From the NCBI GenBank assembly GCA_963798795.1, contig CAWCUZ010000007.1, forward strand, positions 289,618-353,617: DNA of 64,000 bases. Direction: 5' to 3'. Within the stretch, counting starts at the first letter, position 1. Every line of letters begins with the position of its first letter. The notes beneath the pieces are model-generated. The model was not told the origin of the DNA. It saw only the letters and a program-made list of their open reading frames with translations, and did no database searches. The DNA is from CAWCUZ01 sp963798795. Lineage in GTDB: Bacteria > Acidobacteriota > Vicinamibacteria > Vicinamibacterales > SCN-69-37. Shown here piece after piece: positions 25,409 to 36,338 of this stretch. A program made the position numbers and the translations under genes.

Positions 25409-26970
25409 ACCCGTCGGCGGCGGGCTCCACGTTCCTGCTGCGATACTCGGACAATGGTGTCGAAAGAACCCACCACCTCCGCCCGGGATCCACGCTGATC
25501 GGACGGCTGCCGAGCTGCGATCTCACGATCGGTGACGCCAGCGTTTCGCGGCACCACGCCCGTCTGACGGTCACCGACGACCGCTGCAAACTCGAAGACG
25601 CCGGGTCCCGCTTCGGCACGTTCCGCAACGGCACGCGCGTGCTCGACCCGGTGGACGTCGCTGCCGGCGACACCATCGGGTTGGGCGAAATCGTGCTGAA
25701 CTTCGAGCAGAACGTCCCCGAAGGGGAACTGCTCAACGAGAACCACCAGCTCCAGGAAGGCCCCGGCACGATCTACCGGCGCGTTGCCGAACCGGAACCG
25801 GCGGAGGCGACGGGCGACGCCAAGCTCGTGCGTCTGCTCCGGGAGATCGGCCACACGCTGGTGAGCAGCCAGGCGCTGCCGGAGGTGCTGTCGCGCGTCG
25901 TGGACGTGGCGTTCGCGGCCGTGCCGGCCGAGCGCGCCTTCCTGATGCTGCGCGAGTCGGCCGACGAGGCGCTGACGGCGCGCGTCCTTCGCCACCGCGA
26001 CGGCACGACGCCCAAGAACCCGTCGCTGTCGCGCACCGTCGTGCGGCGCGTCATGCGCGAACGCGTGGCGATTCTCGCCCAGGATGCCACCACCGATCCC
26101 GGGCTCAGCGCCACCGACAGCATCGTCTCGCTGAACATCCGGTCGTTCATGTGCGCCCCGCTCTGGAACCGCGATGACGTCGTCGGCGTGCTGTACGTGG
26201 ACAGTCCGCGCCGTTCGCGCTTCGGCCCGGCGGACCTCGACGCCTTCGCCGCGCTGGCCAATGCCGCGGCCGTGGCGATCGAGCAGGCGCGGCTGGCGGC
26301 CCAGCTCCTGCAGGAGCAGCGCCGCCGGGAGCGGCTCCAGCGGTACCACTCGCCGGCGGTCGTCAGCCGCATCCTGCAGAGCGAGGGGCAGGACGGCGAG
26401 ATGCGCGCCCAGGAACGCGAGGTCACGGTGATGTTCTGCGACCTCGTCGGGTTCACGACGATCTGCGAACAGCTCGCGCCGGGCGAGACGGCGGCGCTCC
26501 TCAACGCCTTCCTCACGCGCATGACCGACGTCGTCTTCGAGCACGAGGGTACGCTCGACAAGTTTCTCGGCGACGCGCTCCTCGCCGTGTTCGGCGCGCC
26601 GCTCGACCAGCCCGATCACGCGCAGAAGGCCGTCGAGGCCGCGCTGGCGATGCGCAGGGCGCTCGTCGAACTCAACGCGCGCCAGGAGGGCCCCGCCCTC
26701 GAGATGCGGATTGCCATCTCCACCGGCGTGGCGATCGCCGGCGACATCGGGTCGCCCCGCCGCCGCGAGTTCACCGTCCTCGGCGACGTCGTGAACACCG
26801 CGGCCCGGATCGAGGACGAGCTGGCCGGCCCCGGGCAGATCGTGGTGTCGGGCCAGACGTGGGACCGCGTCAAGGATCACGTCAAGGGCCGCACGATGGG
26901 CAGCCGCACCCTGCGCGGCCGCGCCGGCGTGCTCGATTTCTACGAGATCGAACCGCCGGTGCCGGCGTAG
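25405..26970 (+). CDS. FHA-GAF-class III nucleotidyl cyclase
   Basis: The 521-residue protein has an FHA domain at residues ~15-95 (LIGRLPSCDLTI, SVSRHHARL, SRFGTFRNG), a GAF domain at ~145-300, a short coiled linker (LLQEQRRRERLQRYHSP) and a class III adenylate/guanylate cyclase domain to the end. Catalytic residues are present: metal Asp in MFCDLVGFTT and in KFLGDALLAVFG, and the transition-state Asn/Arg in GDVVNTAARIE. It would make cAMP or cGMP under control of a phosphoprotein and a GAF ligand. The GTG start overlaps the kinase stop. Confidence 0.92.
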   Translation: MNPSAAGSTFLLRYSDNGVERTHHLRPGSTLIGRLPSCDLTIGDASVSRHHARLTVTDDRCKLEDAGSRFGTFRNGTRVLDPVDVAAGDTIGLGEIVLNFEQNVPEGELLNENHQLQEGPGTIYRRVAEPEPAEATGDAKLVRLLREIGHTLVSSQALPEVLSRVVDVAFAAVPAERAFLMLRESADEALTARVLRHRDGTTPKNPSLSRTVVRRVMRERVAILAQDATTDPGLSATDSIVSLNIRSFMCAPLWNRDDVVGVLYVDSPRRSRFGPADLDAFAALANAAAVAIEQARLAAQLLQEQRRRERLQRYHSPAVVSRILQSEGQDGEMRAQEREVTVMFCDLVGFTTICEQLAPGETAALLNAFLTRMTDVVFEHEGTLDKFLGDALLAVFGAPLDQPDHAQKAVEAALAMRRALVELNARQEGPALEMRIAISTGVAIAGDIGSPRRREFTVLGDVVNTAARIEDELAGPGQIVVSGQTWDRVKDHVKGRTMGSRTLRGRAGVLDFYEIEPPVPA

Positions 26971-27073
26971 CGCCTCGTCTCCCGCGCTGTCGTTCGAGTC
27001 CGGCCCTGTACGTTCGTGTCAGGCGCCGCAGGCGCCGGCATGCGTTCCTGCTTGCGTGCGCGCGCGACGCTGC

Positions 27074-27079
27074 TAGACT
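27074..27079 (+). promoter_or_regulatory. -10-like box (TAGACT) seven nt before an ATG
   Basis: TAGACT is followed by GCGCGCT and ATG 27087; no Shine-Dalgarno is present, so a leaderless transcript is possible. Confidence 0.4.
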
Positions 27080-27086
27080 GCGCGCT

Positions 27087-27623
27087 ATGAAGCGGCGCCC
27101 GCGGACACCCGGGCAACGGCGCCGATTGTTTCTGTCGGGAGCGCCCCGCGCGCGCCTCCCGCGCCGCTCCTGGCCCGCCCGTGAGCCCTCCCGCTGGGAT
27201 CCGTTCGAAGTCGAGTGGGAACGCCTCGTTGCGCTGCAGAGCGACATCGACCTGCTGGCCTACGACCTGGAGGTCGAGGCTGGACCCGATGCGGACGACG
27301 ACGACGACCCGCTCGCGTGCGTGTGGTGCGGAGCGCCGGTGCCGGACGGTTTCGCGACCGCCCACCGCGCCGGCTCGATCGAGGCGCACGGCGTCGAGTT
27401 CCCGATGAGCGCGTACTGGGGCCCGTTGCGATTCGACGAGTCGGATCCCGACGGGTGGCTCGTCGGGCTGCTGCTGGGAGGCGACTGGCGATGGCTCCTG
27501 CTCCTCGAACCGCTGACGGCCGGCGCACGGCACGACGCCAGCGGGCCGACGTGCAGCGCCCGCTGCACCGAGTCGTTCATGTCCGCGCTGCGGCGCGATA
27601 CCGCGGAGCGCCGTCCGCACTGA
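27087..27623 (+). CDS. Hypothetical protein with Cys pairs
   Basis: The 178-residue protein has a very basic N-terminus (MKRRPRTPGQRRR), an acidic run of five Asp in the middle and two cysteine clusters, CVWCGAP near residue 75 and CSARC near 157, which could bind one zinc ion. Between them are hydrophobic stretches (WLVGLLLGGDWRWLLLL). I recognise no family. It precedes the RseP-like gene by ~70 bp on the same strand. Confidence 0.6.
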   Translation: MKRRPRTPGQRRRLFLSGAPRARLPRRSWPAREPSRWDPFEVEWERLVALQSDIDLLAYDLEVEAGPDADDDDDPLACVWCGAPVPDGFATAHRAGSIEAHGVEFPMSAYWGPLRFDESDPDGWLVGLLLGGDWRWLLLLEPLTAGARHDASGPTCSARCTESFMSALRRDTAERRPH

Positions 27624-27694
27624 ATTGGACTGGACGCGCGAATGCCGAAGCCGATTTTCTTCATCGAGGATTTCCGCGGCGTGCTGGCAAGGCA

Positions 27695-28335
27695 ATGACG
27701 ACCATCGCCGCGTTCCTCAGCGTCCTGGCCGTCATCGTCGTCGTCCACGAATTCGGGCACTACCTGGCCGCGCGTGCCTGCGGCGTCGGCGTGCGGACGT
27801 TCTCGCTCGGCTTTGGTCCGAAGCTGCTGAAGGTCCGGGTGGGTGGCACGGACTTCTGCGTCAGCGCCATTCCGCTTGGAGGATACGTCAAGCTCGCCGG
27901 CACGAACGTGCTCGACGCCGGCGAGGGCGCGCCGCGCGCGCCGGCGGACTTTCTGGCCAAACGGCGCCGGACGAGGGCGCTGGTCTATGCGGCCGGACCG
28001 GCGGCGAGCGTCCTGCTGGGCGTCGCGCTGCACAGCCTCGCGCTGTGGCAGGGCGTGCCGATCGCCGGCCAGCCCGAATCGTCCAGGATTGCATTGGTGC
28101 GCGCCGGGAGCCGGGCGGCCGCGGACGGGTTCCTGGCCGGCGACGTCGTGGACGGCGCCGCGGGCTTGTGCTCGGACGACTGGCGGACGATCCGCGACTC
28201 GATCGAGCGCGCCGGCAGCCCGATGGACATCGAGGTGCGGCGCGGCAACCGGGTCGTCTCGGTGGCCGCCGCGCTTCCGGACTCGCGCGATCTGGTCGAG
28301 TATGGCCTCGTCATGGAGCCCGCGTGGCTCGTGAA
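27695..28335 (+). CDS. rseP: M50 site-2 protease (RseP-like), cut at the assembly join
   Basis: From ATG 27695 the protein shows the first transmembrane helix with zinc motif VVHEFGHYLAARACGVG, the typical FSLGFGPKLLK and IPLGGYVKLAG segments, a second membrane segment and the start of a PDZ domain (residues ~120-210). RseP family members cleave membrane-bound anti-sigma factors or signal-peptide remnants. The C-terminal part with the LDG metal motif is missing: near 28335 the sequence becomes unrelated DNA. The frame then runs on to 28741 as shadow of a minus-strand gene. Confidence 0.8.
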
Positions 28336-28390
28336 CAGGCCCTTGGCGAACGGCGCCGGCGCCGGCGCCGTGCCGGCCGGCGCCGCGGCC
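28336..28390. other. Join between segments 1 and 2
   Basis: The RseP reading stops making family sense at about 28335, inside its PDZ domain. From 28391 the sequence has Burkholderiales-like genes with frequent indels. The join lies in GGCGCCGGC repeats, which may have promoted a false overlap. Confidence 0.6.
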
Positions 28391-28714
28391 TCAGCAGTCG
28401 GGGCACTCGACGATTCGGTCCTCATCCCGCTCCGGGTCGAGTCCGAGATCGACGACCGTGTGGCCGCGGCAGGTGGCGCAGGGCGCGTCGGCCGGCGCGG
28501 CCAGCCCGCGCCAGCGCACCTGCTGGCGCGTGCTGGCTTGCTGCATGCGCGCCGCAGCGGCCGGCGTGGCGGCGCCGGCGCGCCACTGCCGGCCGTCCCA
28601 GCAGGCGTAGGCCGCGTCGCGGCGCAGGTAGACGCCGGCGCGCGCCGGGTGCGTCCGGCCGTCGAGCCAGGGGCCGAGCGGCGGCGCCATGGCCGAAGGG
28701 TTGCGATCGGGCAT
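28391..28714 (-). CDS. Hypothetical protein with C-terminal CxxC pairs
   Basis: The 107-residue product contains a Trp-rich module (CWDGRQWRAG, LRRDAAYACWDG) and ends in a zinc-ribbon-like pattern, CATC near residue 80 and CPDC at the end. No named family comes to mind; similar short proteins occur in Burkholderiales (from memory). The frame is intact. Confidence 0.55.
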   Translation of the reverse strand: MPDRNPSAMAPPLGPWLDGRTHPARAGVYLRRDAAYACWDGRQWRAGAATPAAAARMQQASTRQQVRWRGLAAPADAPCATCRGHTVVDLGLDPERDEDRIVECPDC

Positions 28715-28874
28715 CGCTCGACTCTAGCGCTGTGGCCGTGACGGCGGGAATGGCACCGGGCTCGGCATCGTCCTTGCTTGGGGCGGACCCGGATATGAAC
28801 TTCCGACCGACCCCATAGCATGGCGGCGGGAGACCGGTGCGGCCGCCCGACGGCTAACTTTTCGGAGAAATGCG

Positions 28875-30687
28875 ATGCGAGAGCGTGAACTGCGTGCCCT
28901 GATCGAAGACGTGCGCTCCGGGAGCCTGCCGCGGCGCAGCTTCATCCAGCGGATGGTCGGCCTCGGCCTGACCGCACCGATGGCCTCGATGCTGCTGATG
29001 CACGCCGGCGTCGCCCAGGCGCAGCCGATGCCGGCCTACAAGCCGACCAAGCGCGGCGGCGGCGGCGCGCTGAAGGCACTGTGGTGGCAGGGCGCGACGT
29101 TGCTGCAACCCGCATTTCGCGAACGGCACCAAGGACCAGGAAGGCTCGCGCATCTTCTACGAGCCGCTGGCCGCGTGGGACAACGACGGCAACCTCGTGC
29201 CCGATCCTCGCCGCCGAGATCCCGAGCCGCGAGAACGGCGGCCTCGCCGCCGACGGCAAGTCGGTCACCTGGAAGCTCAAGCAGGGCGTCAAGTGGCACG
29301 ACGGCAAGCCGTTCACCGCCGACGACTGCGTCTTCACCTGGGAGTACGTCAAGCGACCCGGCGACCGCGGCGGTGACGATCGCCGTCTACAAGGACGTCA
29401 CGGTCGAGAAGGTCGACGACCACACGATCCGCGTCCTCTTCGCGAAGCCGACGCCGTTCTGGGCCGACCGCCTTCGTCGGCGCCGAGCGGCATGATCATC
29501 CCGAAGCACCTGTTCGGGCCGTACAAGGGCGCCAAGTCGCGCGATGCGCCGACCAACCTCAAGCCGGTCGGCACCGGCGCCGTACAAGTTCGTCGACTTC
29601 AAGCCGGGCGACATCGTGCGCGGCGAGATCAACACGAACTACCACATGCCCAACCGGCCGTACTTCGACACGATCGAGATGAAGGGCGGCGGCGACGCCG
29701 ATCTCGGCGGCGCGCGCCGTGCTGCAGACCGGCGAGTACGACTACGCCTGGAACCTGCAGGTCGAGGACGAGATCCTGCTGCGGCATGGAAAAGGGCGGC
29801 AAGGGCAAGGTCGCAGATCGTCGCCGGGCGGCGACATCGAGCACATCCAGCTCAACACCACCGATCCGTGGAACGAGGTCGACGGCGAGCGCTCCAGCGT
29901 CAAGAGCCACGCACCGCCTTCAGCGACCCGGAGGTGCGCCAGGCGATGGCGCTGCTCTGCGACAAGAAGAGCATGCAGGAGTACATCTACGGCCGCACCG
30001 GCATCGCCACCGGCAACTTCGTCAACAACCCGCCGCGCTTCCGCTCGCCGAACACGAAGTGGGAGTTCAACGTCGACAAGGCGAACCAGATGCTCGATGC
30101 CGCCGGCTGGAAGCGCGGCGGCGACGGCGTTCGCGAGAAGGACGGCAAGAAGATGAAGTTCGTCTACCAGACGTCGATCAACGCGCTCGCGCCAGAAGGA
30201 GCAGGCGATCGTCAAGCAGGCCTGCCAGAAGGCCGGCATCGACCTCGAGCTGAAGTCGGTCACGGCGTCGGTGTTCTTCTCGTCCGACGTCGCCAACCCG
30301 GACACCTATCCGAAGTTCTGCTCCGACATGCAGATGTACACGACGACCATGACCGCGCCCGACGCCGAGCGCTTCATGGACCAGTTCCTGTCGATGGCAG
30401 ATCGCGCAGAAGGCGAACAAGTGGCAGGGCCGCAACATCACCCGCTGGCGCAACGCCGAGTACGACCAGCTGTACCAGGCCGCCTCGTCCGAGCTCGATC
30501 CGGTCAAGCGCGCCGGCGATGTTCATCAAGATGAACGACATGGTCGTCAACAGCCACATCGTCATCCCGCTCATCAGCCGGCCGCGCGTTCGCGGCGGCG
30601 CGCTGAACCTGGTGACCGCGCTGTCCGGGCTGGGACAACGACCTCTCGGGGCTGCAGCACTGGTATCGCGAAGGCAACGTCGGCTGA
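28875..30687 (+). CDS. Peptide ABC transporter substrate-binding protein, frameshifted many times
   Basis: ATG 28875 has GGAG upstream. The N-terminus has a twin-arginine signal (LPRRSFIQRMVGLGL... ending AQA). Piecing frames together gives a ~600-residue SBP_bac_5 (DppA/OppA-like) protein: WKLKQGVKWHDGKPFTADD, AVLQTGEYDYAWN, FSDPEVRQAMALLCDKK, NMLDAAGWK-type block, ending HWYREGNVG. Each break I could resolve is one extra base (for example at 29107, 29203, 29354, ~29468, ~29579, ~29706, ~29783). It binds an oligopeptide or related solute for the permease/ATPase genes that follow. Confidence 0.8.
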
Positions 30688-30728
30688 CGCACGTCCGGCG
30701 CGCCGGACCGAGTCGCTGAGCCGCCGCC

Positions 30729-31694
30729 GTGGGCCACTATCTCCTGCGGCGGCTGCTGATCGCCGTGCCGAGCCTGCTCGGCATCAGCGTCGTGCTGTTC
30801 ACGGTGCTCGCGCTCGCCCCGGGCGACCCGTTCGGCGAGATGGCGCTCAACCCGAACATGCCGCCCGAGGTGCGCCGAGAACCTGCGCGCCAAGTTCGGC
30901 CTCGACGACCCGATCTGGCTGCGCTACTTCCACTGGCTCATCGCGATGCTGCAAGGGCGACTGGGGCTTTTCCTTCATCAGCCGCGTCGACGTCGACAAG
31001 CTGATCCTCGGCAGCGCGCTGCCGGTGACGCTGGCCGTGATCGGCGCGTCGCAGGTCGTGGCGCTGCTGATCGCGCTGCCGGTCGGCATCTACTCGGCGG
31101 CGCGGCCCTATTCGCTGTTCGACCAGATCGCCAGCACGCTCGCCTTCATCGGCTTCTCGCTGCCGACCTTCTTCACCGGCCTGCTGCTGATCCTGGTCTT
31201 CTCGATCCGGCTCGACTGGCTGCCGTTCGTCTTTCGCGCCGACATCGCCGCGACCGGCTGGGCACTGGTGGTGGGAGAGATCAAGCAGTCGATCATGCCG
31301 GTGATGGTGCTGGGCCTGTTCCAGGGCGCGAGCTGGACGCGCTACGTGCGCTCCGCGATGCTCGACGTGATCCGCCTCGACTACGTCACCACGGCGCGCA
31401 GCAAGGGCCTGCGCGAGCGCGCGGTGATCATGAAGCACGTCGTGCGCAACGCGCTGATCCCGGTCGTGACGCTGGTCGCGCTGACGATGCCGCAGGTCTT
31501 CGGCGGCGCCATCGTCACCGAGCAGATCTTCCGCGTGCCGGGCATCGGCTCGCTGCTGATCGACGCCGATCCTGCGCAACGACACGCCGGTGATCATGGC
31601 GGTGACCTTCGTCTTCGCCTGCCTCGTCATCCTCTTCAACCTGATCGCCGACCTGCTCTATGGCTGGCTCGACCCCCGCATCACCTATCGCTAG
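30729..31694 (+). CDS. Peptide ABC transporter permease, DppB type (frameshifted)
   Basis: GTG 30729 starts MGHYLLRRLLIAVPSLLGIS, the standard DppB opening. After two or three single-base insertions (near 30874, 30955) the sequence runs openly through the binding-protein-dependent transport domain, including the EAA-like loop TTARSKGLRERAVIMKHVVR, to YGWLDPRITYR. About 320 residues, six transmembrane helices. It overlaps the next permease by 35 bp. Confidence 0.8.
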
Positions 31695-32614
31695 CGCGCG
31701 CCGGCGTCGCGCGGCAGCGCCGCGCCGGCGCAGCGTCTCGCCCTGGGCCGAGGCGTGGCGGCGCTTCCGCCGCCACCGGCTGGCCGTGGTCGGCGCTCGT
31801 CGTGCTGGTCGCTGATGCTGCTGATGGTCGCCTTCGGGCCGCTGGTGTGGCAGGTCGCGATCAACGACATCGACTTCACGCCGCGCCTGCAGACGCCGAC
31901 CTGGGCCCATCCGTTCGGCACCGACGACCTCGGCCAGGACATGCTCGCGCGCATGCTGTACGGCGGCCGGATCTCGCTCTGCGGTCGGTCTGGCGGCGAT
32001 GCTGATGGCGGTGTTCGTCGGCGTGACTGATCGGCGCGATCGCCGGCATCTCGCGCGGCGCCGTCGACGCGGCGCTGATGTGGCTGACCGACCTGTTCCT
32101 GTCGCTGCCGCAGCTGCCGCTGCTGCTGCTCCTGATCTACCTGTTCCGCGACACGCTGAAGAGCCGTGTTCGGCCCCGAGGTCGGCGTCTTCATGCTGAT
32201 CGTCGCTGGTGATCGGCGGCTTCCGCTGGATGCCGGTGGCGCGCCTGGTGCGCGCGCAGTTCTTCTCGCTGCGCGAGAAGGAGTTCGTCGAGGCGGCGCG
32301 GGCGCTCGGCGCCTCGGTGCCGCGCCAGGTGCTGCGCCACATCCTGCCCAATTCGCTCGGGCCGGTGATCGTCGCCGGCACGATCGACGTCGCCGCCGCG
32401 ATCATCGCCGAGTCGACGCTGTCGTTCCTCGGCCTCGGCTTTCCGCCCGACATCCCGACCTGGGGCCGGATCCTGTTCGACGCCAAGGAATACCTCGACA
32501 TCGCGCCGCACTGGGCGCTGTTCCCGGGCGCCGCGATCTTCCTGACCGTGCTGTGCGATCAACTTCGTCGGCGACGGGCTGCGCGACGCGCTCGACCCGC
32601 GCCGAGTGCTGTGA
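31660..32614 (+). CDS. Peptide ABC transporter permease, DppC type (frameshifted)
   Basis: ATG 31660 lies inside the dppB-like 3' end. After correcting several single-base insertions (near 31795, 31980, 32165, 32208, 32560) it reads as a ~315-residue DppC: a basic N-terminus, FGTDDLGQDMLARMLYGGR, the EAA loop EFVEAARALGASVPRQVLR and the C-terminal FVGDGLRDALDPR. It forms the transmembrane channel with the preceding permease. Confidence 0.8.
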
Positions 32615-32704
32615 TGCGTCCGCCGCTCGTGCCGCGCAACGAACCGTGGCCCACGGCGCCGCGCCGGCGCGGCCGGGCCGCTGTCGGCAGGCAGGCCGAC
32701 GACG

Positions 32705-33761
32705 ATGGCGCTGCTCGAGATCAAGGGCCTGAAGACCCACTTCAAGACCGACGACGGCTGGCTGCACGCGGTCGACGGCGTCGATCTGGCGATCGACCGC
32801 GGCGAGACGGTCGGCGTGGTCGGCGAGTCGGGCTGCGGCAAGACCGTGACCGCGATGACGGTGCTGAAGCTGATCGCCGATGCCGCCGGGCCGGATCGTC
32901 GGCGGCCAGGTGCTGTGGCGAGGGCCGCGACCTGGTGCCGCTGCGGCGCCGACGAGATGCGGCGCGTCCGCGCCAAGGAGATCGCGATCATCTTCCAGGA
33001 GCCGATGACCTCGCTCAACCCGGTCTACACGGTCGGCGAGCAGATCGCCGAGGCGGTGCGCCTGCACGAGGGGCTCGGCCGCAAGGCGGCGCTCGAGCGC
33101 GCGGTCGAGATGCTCGCGCTGGTGCGACATCCCGACGCCCGCAGCGGCGCGTCAACGACTACCCGCACCAGTTCTCGGGCGGCATGCGCCAGCGGGTGAT
33201 GATCGCGATCGCCCTGGCCTGCAATCCGCAAGCTGCTGATCGCCGACGAGCCGACGACCGCGCTCGACGTGACGATCCAGGCGCAGATCCTCGACCTGCT
33301 GGCCGAGCTGAAGGACCGGCTCGGCATGGCGATCATGCTGATCACGCACGCGATGGGCGTGGTCGCCGAGACCGCGCAGCGGGTCGTCGTGATGTACGCC
33401 GGCAAGGTGGTCGAGGAGGCGACCGGTCGAGCGAGCTGTTCGCCGCATCCGCGCCATCCGTACACGCAGGGCCTGATCCGCTCGATCCCGCGCATCGACA
33501 CGGCGGCGCACGCACAAGGCACGGCTGGAGGCGATCCCGGGCACCGTGCCCAAGCTGATCGAGCCGCCCGCCGGGCTGCCGCTTCGCGCCGCGCTGCAGC
33601 TACGCGATGCCGGCTTGCACCGCCGACGACGCCGCGCGCTGCGCGAGGTCGCGCCCGGGCACAAGGTGCGCCTGCATCTTCGACGAGCCTGCCGCATGAA
33701 CGCGCAGGTCGGCCGAGACGATCGCCGAGCGCGAAGCGCATCCCGGGCGCTGGGAGCTTCG

Positions 33762-33765
<4 letters not shown>
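32705..33765 (+). CDS. Peptide ABC transporter ATPase, DppD type (frameshifted)
   Basis: ATG 32705. Walker A GESGCGKTVTAMTVL, Q-loop FQEPMTSLNP, signature FSGGMRQRVMIAIAL, Walker B LLIADEPTTALDV (after correction) and the C-terminal Cys-rich oligopeptide-transporter tail are present. The protein probably ends REAHPGRWELR with a TGA that overlaps the ATG of the next ATPase (33762-33765). About 350 residues once indels are removed. Confidence 0.78.
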
Positions 33766-34749
<984 letters not shown>

Positions 34750-34869
34750 GGGCTCGGCGCCGGCGGCGCGCCGCTACGTCTTGTCACAGCGCCGGCTGCG
34801 GCAGGCGCAGCATGTGCCGGGTGTCGACCGGCGCCTTGCGGAAGGCGCGACGACGCCGAGGTCCCTCGA

Positions 34870-36323
34870 ATGACACACGATCGAGCGTGGCGCGGGCTGG
34901 CCGCCGCGTCGGCGGCGGCTCTGGCTGCCTGTGGTGGCGGCGGCGACGACGGGGCAACGGGCGGCGCGGGTGCCGACACGACGGCGCCGACGGCGACCCT
35001 CACCGCACCCGCCGACCTCGCGCCGGCGCTCGCCGGCACGATCACGCTCGCGGCCAGCGCGGCCGACGACGTCGGCGTCGCCGGTGTCGAGTTCCAGATC
35101 GACGGCGTGACGATCGGCAGCATCGACACCACCGCGCCGTATTCGGCCAGCCTCGACACGGCAGCCTACCCGTCGGGCCAGCACGTGCTTCGGGCGCGGG
35201 CGCGCGACGGCGCGGGAAACCTCTCGCCGTGGTCGAGCGCGCAGGTGCGCTTCGCCGGCGCCGTCACGCAGCCGGCGGGGTTCACGCGCGACCAGGGCTG
35301 GGTGAGCGGGCTCGTCAACGCGACCGCCTTCGCGCAGGCCCCCGACGGCCGGATCTTCGTCGCCGAGCAGGGCGGCGCGCTGCGCGTCGTCAAGAACGGG
35401 CGTCCTGCTGGCGACGCCGTTCGCTGACCCTCACCGTCGACTCGGCCGGCGAGCGCGGCCTGCTCGGCGTCGCCTTCGACCCGGACTTCGCGACGCAACG
35501 ACTACGTCTACGTCTACTACACGCGTCGGCCGGCGCTCGTCGTCCACAACCGCGTCAGCCGCTTCACCGCCGCCGGCGACGTCGCCGCGCCGGGCAGCGA
35601 GGTGGTGCTGCTCGACCTGACCGACCTCGTCCGGCGCGACCAACCACAACGGCGGCGCCATCCACTTCGGCACCGACGGCAAGCTCTACGTCGGCGTCGG
35701 CGAGAACGCGAACGCCGCCGAACGCGCAGACGCTCGCCAACCTGCTCGGCAAGATGCTGCGCGATCAACGCCGACGGCATCGATCCCGACCGACAACCCG
35801 TTCTTCGCCAGCCGCGAGCGGCAAGAACCGCGCGATCTGGGCGCTCGGCCTGCGCAACCCGTTCACGTTCGCGTTCCAGCCCGGCACCGGCCGCATGTTC
35901 ATCAACGACGTCGGCCAGAACACCTGGGAGGAGATCGACGACGGCGTCGCCGGCGCCAACTACGGCTGGCCGACCACGGAAGGGCCGGACAACCTCGGCG
36001 CGGGCATCACCGGCCCCCTCTTCACCTACAAGCACGCCGACGCGACGCCGCCCGGCTCGGGCCCGGGCGGGTTCCTCACCGGCTTCGCGATCGCCGGCGG
36101 CGCGTTCTATCCGGCGAGCGGGCCGTTTCCCGCCGGCTACCGCGGCCAGTACTACTTCGCCGACTACGTGAGCCAGTTCGTCGGCCGCCTCGATCCCGGC
36201 AACGGCAACGCGGCCTACGCGTTCGCCACCCTGTCGGGCGCGCCGGTCGACCTGCTCGTCGGCGTCGACGGCGCCCTGTACGTGCTCACGCGCGGCGGCG
36301 TGACGCGCATCAGCGCCCCCTGA
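34870..36323 (+). CDS. PQQ-type sugar (glucose/sorbosone) dehydrogenase lipoprotein (frameshifted)
   Basis: ATG 34870 begins a lipoprotein signal (AAALAACGGGG). A bacterial Ig-like domain (residues ~35-130, LTAPADLAPALAGTITL...) precedes a six-bladed beta-propeller of the soluble aldose/sorbosone dehydrogenase family: AQAPDGRIFVAEQGG, GERGLLGVAFDPDF, NHNGGAIHFGTDGKLYVGVG, WALGLRNPFTFAF, INDVGQNTWEEID, NYGWPTTEG. It would oxidise sugars using PQQ in the periplasm. About 480 residues; five or more single-base insertions between 35400 and 35830. Confidence 0.78.
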
Positions 36324-36338
36324 GCGCGCCCGGCCGGC

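Noticed and set aside
28336..28741. Genuine C-terminal extension of the RseP-like protein
   Set aside because: The frame is low-complexity Ala/Gly/Arg and antisense to a gene with a zinc-ribbon end; the second metal motif of the family never appears.
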